From positions 1 through 40,598 of the IMG/VR virus record IMGVR_UViG_3300030430_004503: a stretch of DNA of 40,598 nucleotides; one strand, given 5' to 3'. This document shows, one piece after another, positions 33,327 to 39,535 of this stretch. The DNA is from a virus. The translations under genes and the position numbers were made by a program. The number at the start of each line of letters is the position of its first letter. Within the stretch, counting starts at the first letter, position 1. Below the pieces are notes generated by a model, which was given only the letters and a program-made list of their open reading frames with translations, ran no database searches and was not told the DNA's origin.

Positions 33327-33494
33327 TTATTTATCCTTGGCTTTGTAAACATTTAGAGCTAACAAATCTATTAAGCCATAAATTTTACTTAAGAATTCAT
33401 TGTCCTTTGGTGTTGGTGTAACCATAGCAATAAAACTTGCAATAAAAACCACCATTGAAACAATGCCGAATATATCTATTAATATTGCGAACAT
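33327..33494 (-). CDS. Small membrane protein, candidate holin
   Basis: 55 residues with a strong AGGAG. One long N-terminal hydrophobic span (MFAILIDIFGIVSMVVFIAS continuing to MV at 25), then a charged tail (KDNEFLSKIYGLIDLL, KAKDK). Directly before the nuclease and endolysin, a typical holin or antiholin place. Too short for a clear family. Confidence 0.6.
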   Translation of the reverse strand: MFAILIDIFGIVSMVVFIASFIAMVTPTPKDNEFLSKIYGLIDLLALNVYKAKDK

Positions 33495-33538
33495 AAATAC
33501 TCCTCGTTATTAGTTCAACCTAAGACTAGCAAATAAAA

Positions 33539-34018
33539 TTAGTCTTTGGAAGAATTAGATGCTCCGAAGTAAAACGAGATAATAGCACTAGCTAGACCAC
33601 CCAAATAACCAAGTACTAGATTTATAAGTGCTTCTGAATTCTGCTCTGGCGGTTGCAGAGTAACTAAAAATATATAACCGAGAAAGCCACCTATTGTTGC
33701 AATACCAATTATTCTTGCTGTCCAATCTTTTGAAAAATGTTTTCTAGCATCTTGTTTTTCTTGTGCTTCAAGAGCAAAAATATCTACACCAATTTCTGCC
33801 ATATCTTTTTCAAATTGCAACTCTGCTTCTTTTAATTTAAGAGAATCTTCTTTTGACAAAGGTTTACTTAATGCAGATTGAACTGTTTTAGGATTTGTGT
33901 CTGATAAACCAAGTTTCTCTGCAATCATTTCAGCAGCCATTCCACCCATAGGGCCACCGAGTGCTGTTCCTAATGTAGGTGCTACTGCACCCAAAACACC
34001 TTGTAATAGTTTTTTCAT
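33539..34018 (-). CDS. Holin-like membrane protein
   Basis: 159 residues: a Gly-rich amphipathic head (GAVAPTLGTALGGPMGGMAA), an acidic helical middle (LKLKEAELQFEKDMAEI), and two spans (RIIGIATIGGFLGYIFLVTL and ALINLVLGYLGGLASAIISF) before FGASNSSKD. This arrangement recurs in marine phages as the putative holin (GTA_holin-like). It shares four bases with the cyclase stop. Confidence 0.75.
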   Translation of the reverse strand: MKKLLQGVLGAVAPTLGTALGGPMGGMAAEMIAEKLGLSDTNPKTVQSALSKPLSKEDSLKLKEAELQFEKDMAEIGVDIFALEAQEKQDARKHFSKDWTARIIGIATIGGFLGYIFLVTLQPPEQNSEALINLVLGYLGGLASAIISFYFGASNSSKD

Positions 34019-35751
34019 TTTTTAAATGTATAAATTTTTAGTTTATCTTTTTTACCTTTGACCACTATATCATCTAATTTAACCAAATCAAAAGAACAAT
34101 TCTTTGCAGTTTCTTCTCCAATTAAAACATCTTTACCAACAACCTTTGTATTTGATTCAAGTCTTGCGGCAACATTACAAGGGTCACCAATAAGACTAAA
34201 AGCAAACCTATCAGATGCACCAAAGTTTCCTGCTAAAACTTCACCTGAATTAACCCCAAGTCCAATTGCTATTTTTGGTATGTTTTCTTCTTCAAACTTT
34301 TTGTTAAGTTCAGCTATATTTTTTTGGATTTCTTTTACAGCTTTAAGAGCTAAATCGTGGTGATCTGGTTGAGGAATAATTGTATTGAAATGAAACATAC
34401 CTGCATCACCAATAAATTTATCTGTTACACCAAAATATTTATTAACTGCTTTGACTTGAACATCTAAAACATTGTTCATAATATAACTGACTTTTTCAGG
34501 TTCTATTGATTCTGATAATTTTGTAAAGCCTCGTAAGTCTGAAAAAATTATTGAGCAATCTACTCTTTTTCCATTAATCTGACATAGTTCAGGATTGTCT
34601 TGTAACTTCTTAACCATTCTTTTATCTAAATATTTACCGAACTGGTTCTTAATTTGTTCTCTAAGTTTCCATTGTTTTCTAAAGGAGAAATAGTAAGAGG
34701 TACTTGCAATTATAAATTGTCCGATTAAAGTCCATGTAACATCTATTAAAACTCCATTTTTAATTGTCCAAAAGCCGTAAAAAGCTGTAGAAAGAAAGAC
34801 CAAAACACTAAGGGTAAGACTAAGGGTAATACCAAAAGAACTCGTTAGAAGCCAAATAAGCAGCCCAGAAAAGATAAAAATAGCTATTTCTAGGGTTAAA
34901 TGCCAATTTGGTATGTAAGGACTGTTTTCTAAAAGCATTGTTTCTGCTAATGCAGTTTGAATTTTATGCGGTTCTAAAAGTCCAGCAGGGGAAGAAATGG
35001 TCGGCATAATTCCTGAAGCAGTAAAACCTATGAAAACAAATTTATCTTTGACATCTAATTCTTGCAGATTTGTTTCACTTGTTTCAATCCAAGATATAAA
35101 TTTCTTTCCTTGTGAATCTGTATTTATAGGCGGTAAGCCTTGCACTCTGACTTGCTCAATTCCTAATTCGTTTGTTTTAATAATATAAGTATCAGCACCA
35201 ACCAAGATTTTTAAAACTTCAATTGCAAAAGAAGCAACCCAACCATCAGGAGTTTGATATAAAAGCGGTATCTGTCTTACAAGATTATCAACATCAACAG
35301 ATGCAGATGCAAGACCCTCGTTTGTGCTTGATCGTAAAGGTTCAACATTATTAATTGTCCCTTTTATAAAATTTGTCTTTACATCTTCACCAAGAATTAC
35401 CGTGCCAACAGTCTGTGGATAAATATTGTTTTCATATTCAAAAATAGATAACACAGAATTTGACAGACCAAGGACTTCTGCAAATGCTTCGTCTCCACCT
35501 AATCTATCTTTATGAGGCATAGCAAGAACCCAGCCCACACCTAAAGCTCCTGCATTTATTATTTCTGCATGGATTTTAGCTAACTCCAATCTTGGTATTG
35601 GATAACCACCTTGTTCATCAACAAATTTTTCATCAAGGTTTATTACAGTAAAATATCCTGATTCTTCAAACTTTGGAACAAAATAATCAAAGGTTCTAAG
35701 TTTAATAACCTGTTGATAAGTATGTTGAAAAAGCAGAGGTAAACTCAGCAA
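34015..35751 (-). CDS. CHASE2-domain adenylate cyclase (class III)
   Basis: 578 residues from the only usual start (TTG 35751). CHASE2 sensor at about 20-270 (periplasmic), three spans at about 284-303, 308-328 and 332-354, a linker helix, then the cyclase from 400: FSDLRGFT (metal Asp405), DKFIGDAGM (Lys445, metal Asp449), and SLIGDPCNVAARLE with Asp523, Asn526, Arg530. Lys and Asp are the adenine-selecting pair, so product is probably cAMP. All catalytic residues are kept. The frame is open upstream and would add NKLFPLFFVLLLSLPLLF, the first anchor expected in CHASE2 proteins, but no ATG/GTG is there; an ATA after AGGA near 35784 could serve. Not usual in phages. Confidence 0.9.
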   Translation of the reverse strand: MLSLPLLFQHTYQQVIKLRTFDYFVPKFEESGYFTVINLDEKFVDEQGGYPIPRLELAKIHAEIINAGALGVGWVLAMPHKDRLGGDEAFAEVLGLSNSVLSIFEYENNIYPQTVGTVILGEDVKTNFIKGTINNVEPLRSSTNEGLASASVDVDNLVRQIPLLYQTPDGWVASFAIEVLKILVGADTYIIKTNELGIEQVRVQGLPPINTDSQGKKFISWIETSETNLQELDVKDKFVFIGFTASGIMPTISSPAGLLEPHKIQTALAETMLLENSPYIPNWHLTLEIAIFIFSGLLIWLLTSSFGITLSLTLSVLVFLSTAFYGFWTIKNGVLIDVTWTLIGQFIIASTSYYFSFRKQWKLREQIKNQFGKYLDKRMVKKLQDNPELCQINGKRVDCSIIFSDLRGFTKLSESIEPEKVSYIMNNVLDVQVKAVNKYFGVTDKFIGDAGMFHFNTIIPQPDHHDLALKAVKEIQKNIAELNKKFEEENIPKIAIGLGVNSGEVLAGNFGASDRFAFSLIGDPCNVAARLESNTKVVGKDVLIGEETAKNCSFDLVKLDDIVVKGKKDKLKIYTFKK

Positions 35752-35783
35752 TAAAACAAAAAATAAAGGGAATAATTTATTTA

Positions 35784-36890
35784 TTAATCCTGAGTAATTC
35801 TTATTACTGATGAACTTCCCCCATTTATTTTTACAATTTTTGACACACCATCTTGAATAAATATTACTGTATATGACCCATCAATATTCAAATCAACTCT
35901 TGCGAAATTGGAAACTTGCCTTTGTAAAGTTATAGTATCACCAACAATAAACGATGTGATTTGTGTTTCTAAATCTTGACCTAATTTTGTTCCTGATAAG
36001 ATGGTAGAATTGACATCTTGCAGAGCATCTTGTTCTTCTTGATCAAAGTCATCAATAATCTGTAATAAATCCTCCAGAAAATTTGTATCAAGAGCATCAT
36101 AATCAAGTTCCGTAAATTCCAGACTATCTTCTTCTAATTCATCTTCTGCTAAATAATCAATATCAAGATCACTAAAATCTAATATAGAATCGCTTTCGCT
36201 TGAATAAACTGTTTCTTCTTCGCCAAACTCTTCTTCAGGTGGAGATACAATCAACATGTTATCAATCATATCTAAAGATAAATCAAGTATTACAGGAACA
36301 CTTGGAGCACTTTCAAAAACATCTACTGTTGTTGCTTGATAAGGTTTATTAAGAGTGACAGTGCCAATAGCTGTTGTAACCAGTATTTCACCACTAGGTA
36401 AACCGCTATCATCAGGTAATAAAATAATGAGAGAACGCCCCAATTCATCAACAGTACAGGTAAAATCTGTACCTCGTATTGTAATGTTGGCAGTTGGAGT
36501 GCTGAGCTGAATATTTTGTTTGGCAATTTTTCCTAATTTACTTGTTATAAATCTCGCTGTACCACTTGCAAATTTGAGAGCCATTTTGCTTTTTGATGGG
36601 TCTGGGTCAAAGATATATTCATCAATCACCAACTTGCTATGTTCTGTTAGTCTTACTTTTGAATCATCAAGAAAGGTAATAGCCATACGACCATTACGAG
36701 TAATAGCTTGATCATTAGATGCTATCGCAAAATCTAATTTAGCTTCATATGATTTATCTCTTAATACTTCGGCATTACCTTTTAATTCAGAAACTCCACC
36801 AATATTAACAACTGGTAGAGCCCCCTGAATCGGACTGTATAATGCACAGGTTAGAATTATTGCCGTTTTGTATGATTTTAAGATAGTCAC
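35784..36890 (-). CDS. Secreted FecR-domain protein
   Basis: 368 residues from GTG 36890. Signal peptide SYKTAIILTCALYSPIQG, then the FecR domain about 30-170: ITRNGRMAITFLDDSKVRLT, SKLVIDEYIFDPDPSK, FASGTARFIT and TANITIRGTDF. Next is a very acidic region (about 210-290, runs of Asp/Glu), then a C-terminal beta part. In other bacteria such lone FecR proteins are often next to CHASE2 cyclases and may be their periplasmic partner. The first 86 nt overlap the end of the curlin-like gene. Not a TonB sigma regulator here. Confidence 0.85.
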   Translation of the reverse strand: MTILKSYKTAIILTCALYSPIQGALPVVNIGGVSELKGNAEVLRDKSYEAKLDFAIASNDQAITRNGRMAITFLDDSKVRLTEHSKLVIDEYIFDPDPSKSKMALKFASGTARFITSKLGKIAKQNIQLSTPTANITIRGTDFTCTVDELGRSLIILLPDDSGLPSGEILVTTAIGTVTLNKPYQATTVDVFESAPSVPVILDLSLDMIDNMLIVSPPEEEFGEEETVYSSESDSILDFSDLDIDYLAEDELEEDSLEFTELDYDALDTNFLEDLLQIIDDFDQEEQDALQDVNSTILSGTKLGQDLETQITSFIVGDTITLQRQVSNFARVDLNIDGSYTVIFIQDGVSKIVKINGGSSSVIRITQD

Positions 36891-37533
36891 GAGCTAATGT
36901 ACTTGATTGAGTAATGTTATAAGTATTTGAATTTCCATCAATATCCATGTAAAGGTAGCCACTATCGCTTGATGAAGTTCCACTGTAACCATCTAAATTT
37001 GCTGTAATTGTATTTGAGCTTCCATTTATATCTATAAAATTTATAGCATTGGAATAATCTAGGTCAAATGTAAGTGTATTTGAATCACCCAAAATAACCC
37101 AGTCCAAATCTAAATAAGAAGCACTATCATCTTCGCCAATATCTACATCAAAAGTATTTGTGTTTCCTGTTACCTGAATATTCATATTCACGAAATCTGA
37201 AGTTATCAAACCTGTGCTATTCATCAACATATCGTAAACATTAGAATCACCAGTAAACTCAAAAAAGCCTGTAAAACTTTCACCATCAATAGCATCTGAT
37301 CTAAAGATATTTGAAGAACCAATTTGATTGATGTCCAAAGTCATAGAAGCACCATCTAAATCTAGTGCAGTTAAAGTACCAGCAACTGAATCCGTACCAC
37401 CAATTAAGTTATTAGAACCTAATTGTTCAAGATCAATAGAAGCATTATTTCCATTTTGATCAATATATATTTCATCATCTGCTGACAAAACACCTATTAA
37501 AAATAAAACACTTAAAACTAATTTTTTATTCAT
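36805..37533 (-). CDS. Secreted curlin-like repeat protein (candidate amyloid)
   Basis: 242 residues from ATG 37533 (GGAAAT before it). Signal peptide KKLVLSVLFLIGVLSA. The mature part has about eight repeats of the curlin kind: IYIDQNGNNASIDLEQLG, LDINQIGSSNIF, FTGDSNVYDM, VTGNTNTFDV, ILGDSNTLTF, INGSSNTITA, DGNSNTYNI and IIQNGNNSNL, with spacing near 22-25. The first and last repeats keep Gln and Asn as in CsgA/CsgB; the middle ones have mainly G-x-(S/T)-N. It ends GGSTSC. It is most likely the substrate of the CsgG/CsgF pore next to it. A calcium-binding or adhesin fold cannot be excluded. Confidence 0.8.
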   Translation of the reverse strand: MNKKLVLSVLFLIGVLSADDEIYIDQNGNNASIDLEQLGSNNLIGGTDSVAGTLTALDLDGASMTLDINQIGSSNIFRSDAIDGESFTGFFEFTGDSNVYDMLMNSTGLITSDFVNMNIQVTGNTNTFDVDIGEDDSASYLDLDWVILGDSNTLTFDLDYSNAINFIDINGSSNTITANLDGYSGTSSSDSGYLYMDIDGNSNTYNITQSSTLARDYLKIIQNGNNSNLCIIQSDSGGSTSC

Positions 37534-38326
37534 ATTTCCAAAAACCTCTTTCATAACCTTTATTTATTAATTCAAGCACTGCACCTTCTATTGCTTTTTG
37601 GAGAGCTATTGTTCCACTTTCGTTTTCAGTGTAACCAAATTCCAATTCAACAAGTTCAGTACCCTGCTCAATAAATTTAAAAACATCTTGGGATTTACCC
37701 CAAGAAAAGATAGTCTTTTGGCTAAGAATCTCAATTAAGATTTCACCAGTTGCTACTGAAACCATGCGAAGCGAAACGGTAACTGTATCTTCTCTAAACT
37801 GATCACTTGAACCAATTCCAAGATACCGCGCTCCGACACCACCTGTTCTTATATTTGTATCATAGCTTAGAACTGCTCCCTCAAGCAAGACCCCTGCCAT
37901 GAGAAGAGGACGAAGTGGTTGAGCATCTTCAGTTAATTGTTCCCTTGCTGATCTTATTAATTGACGTTCCTTTGTAAGATTGTCTAAACCTACCCTTTCT
38001 ACAACTGTAAACATTTGACCATTACCAGAGTGTTTTAATGCCCTTATTAAAAGGGCAGATGGGGCTTGTGTAACTGCTGTACTGAATAAAGCAAAAGAAC
38101 TGTTACTTTTTCTTTGACCAGTTTGATCTATAAAAGCATTTGGATATACAGCAACAACAGGTTTGTTCTTTGGTAAAGGTACTTCTAAAAGTTTTTGGTT
38201 GTGGATATGTCCAATCTGAAAGCTATCATCTCTATGATTTATTGCATTATTGGTATTTAAACCAGCACAACTAGAAAGTAAAAGCACCGATAGGCACAGT
38301 AATTTCTGTGGTATTGCCCTCGGCAT
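37526..38326 (-). CDS. csgG: CsgG-like outer-membrane curli secretion channel (lipoprotein)
   Basis: 266 residues from ATG 38326; an in-frame start at 38377 is possible. Lipoprotein signal with lipobox LLLSSC (Cys20). The mature region follows E. coli CsgG closely: VVAVYPNAFIDQTGQRK, FSTAVTQAPSALLIRALK, VVERVGLDNLTKERQLI, LEGAVLSYDTNIRTGGVGAR, YLGIG, VSLRMVSVATGEIL and KFIEQGTELVELEFGYT. It ends just after YERGFW, so the C-terminal tail of the E. coli protein is absent. CsgG is a nonameric pore exporting curli subunits. Overlaps csgF by 56 nt and the curlin-like gene by 8 nt. Confidence 0.95.
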   Translation of the reverse strand: MPRAIPQKLLCLSVLLLSSCAGLNTNNAINHRDDSFQIGHIHNQKLLEVPLPKNKPVVAVYPNAFIDQTGQRKSNSSFALFSTAVTQAPSALLIRALKHSGNGQMFTVVERVGLDNLTKERQLIRSAREQLTEDAQPLRPLLMAGVLLEGAVLSYDTNIRTGGVGARYLGIGSSDQFREDTVTVSLRMVSVATGEILIEILSQKTIFSWGKSQDVFKFIEQGTELVELEFGYTENESGTIALQKAIEGAVLELINKGYERGFWKYE

Positions 38327-38801
38327 CTGTGACTGTAAGAGTGATAAATAATCCATCTGCTGAAACCTCATATTCAATAGTATTTCCCATTAATTCTAAA
38401 ACTCCACTTGTACTTGGAGTTTCACCAAACAGATTATCTACAAGTTGTCTTGACAACTGTGCATAAATTCTGCTTTCTAGGTTTCTTATAAACCTTGCCA
38501 AAGTTGTATTTTCAGCTTCTCTTTTGAGTTCGTCTTGATATGCTTTTATTTCTGCTTCTAATGCTTCTTTTCTATTAAATTCTTGATTCTCAATTGTTAA
38601 ATAATGTGAGCTTGTATTGATACCACTAAATGAGGGTGATTTAAATTTGTGAATTAGCTCGTCTGCTGTAACCATATTTGCAAAAAGCATTACAGCAAGA
38701 AATGGTAAAATAAAAAATGAACAACCTTTATTCTTTTCTACATAGTAAGAATCCAAACCAATTTTTTGATTTTTTGTTTTTTTATTTTTTAAATTAGCCA
38801 T
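38271..38801 (-). CDS. csgF: CsgF-like curli assembly factor
   Basis: 176 residues from ATG 38801; start uncertain as no ribosome site is seen. The likely signal is SFFILPFLAVMLFANMVTA. The mature start DELIHKFKSPSFSGINTSS matches the CsgF head (QFRNPNFGGNPNNG in E. coli) which inserts into the CsgG pore; then an Asn-rich to helical part (LARFIRNLESRIYAQLSRQL) and the C-terminal strands YEVSADGLFITLTVTD and TTEITVPIG. The central helix is longer than in E. coli. Together with csgG it should form the CsgG:CsgF double-constriction channel. Confidence 0.92.
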   Translation of the reverse strand: MANLKNKKTKNQKIGLDSYYVEKNKGCSFFILPFLAVMLFANMVTADELIHKFKSPSFSGINTSSHYLTIENQEFNRKEALEAEIKAYQDELKREAENTTLARFIRNLESRIYAQLSRQLVDNLFGETPSTSGVLELMGNTIEYEVSADGLFITLTVTDAEGNTTEITVPIGAFTF

Positions 38802-38866
38802 GTAAAGAAAATATACCAAAAACCAAAACAAAAGCCTAGAACTAAAAACCAACCAGAAAGTTTCAC
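38789..38866 (-). CDS. Possible 25-residue membrane peptide
   Basis: A GTG-started frame coding for an almost fully hydrophobic peptide (WFLVLGFCFGFWYIFFTW). It fills the gap before csgF and overlaps its start by 13 nt. No ribosome site. AT-rich sequence can produce such frames by chance, so support is weak. Confidence 0.25.
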   Translation of the reverse strand: MKLSGWFLVLGFCFGFWYIFFTWLI

Positions 38867-38882
38867 AAAATCTATACGATAC

Positions 38883-39233
38883 TTAATCTTTTCTTTGATC
38901 ATCTCTGTCAGCTTTTGCAATTTTATTACTATCTATTAGTTGTGGTACACCTAGTATCGTTTTGATAAGGGTGTCCTGACGTATTATTTCGTTGTCTAAG
39001 CTTCGTATTCTATCAATGAGTGCTACTAGTATGCCATGTTGAGAATCTAGCTTTGTACCTAATCTCTCTTCCATAGCTTCAATTTGTGATTGCACTTTGT
39101 CATCAACAGTATCAAGTTTTGTTTCCATACCATTAATGATTTTCATAATGAGTTTCCAAATAAAGAAACCCAAACCAATAGCCATAGCTATTGGAAACCC
39201 AACTTCATTTATAAGCTGGATTATTTGTTCCAT
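38883..39233 (-). CDS. Membrane-anchored coiled-coil protein
   Basis: 116 residues: one N-terminal span (FPIAMAIGLGFFIWKLIMKI) and then a coiled coil (NGMETKLDTVDDKVQSQIEA, LDSQHGILVALIDRIRSLDN). Such proteins are common just after tail fibres in marine phages; they resemble BhlA/XhlA-like holin partners. It could also be a pinholin-type lysis helper for the genes downstream. Confidence 0.65.
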   Translation of the reverse strand: MEQIIQLINEVGFPIAMAIGLGFFIWKLIMKIINGMETKLDTVDDKVQSQIEAMEERLGTKLDSQHGILVALIDRIRSLDNEIIRQDTLIKTILGVPQLIDSNKIAKADRDDQRKD

Positions 39234-39238
39234 TTAAG

Positions 39239-39511
39239 TTAAGACCAAATAGCTCCACAGATAGTCTGCACTAAAGCATCTTCACCTGTTACATCAGTTG
39301 CAGAACCACCATCAGATACAAACTTATTCAAATGTTTAACTTCTGTTGCAACTGTTCCATCTAAATGCGCATCACCACCAGTACCAGTTAATGTATTTTC
39401 ATACACTACCATCATAGTTGGGTGTTTGGCATTTGCTGTTGCATCTGCTGAACTATCTGCTAAAGGATATACCTCTATTCTTTGAACTGTTTTTGTACTT
39501 GAAATTGCCAT
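39239..39511 (-). CDS. Hypothetical phage protein after the fibre gene
   Basis: 90 residues with a strong AGGAG. RIEVYPLADSSADATANAKH, MMVVYENTLTGTGGDA and TEVKHLNKFVSDGG, beta-rich and without membrane spans. Likely virion-associated by its position beside the fibre. No family recognised. Confidence 0.6.
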   Translation of the reverse strand: MAISSTKTVQRIEVYPLADSSADATANAKHPTMMVVYENTLTGTGGDAHLDGTVATEVKHLNKFVSDGGSATDVTGEDALVQTICGAIWS

Positions 39512-39535
39512 TTTTTTTTCTCCTGTTTGAAAAGT

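Noticed and set aside
35784-36890. FecR protein considered as an iron-uptake sigma regulator
   Set aside because: It has a signal peptide, not the membrane anti-sigma layout, and there is no FecI or TonB receptor nearby.
38801-38852. Longer csgF start (TTG 38852) adding a hydrophobic head
   Set aside because: It would put two hydrophobic segments before the mature CsgF, with no ribosome site; the internal segment alone forms a normal signal peptide.
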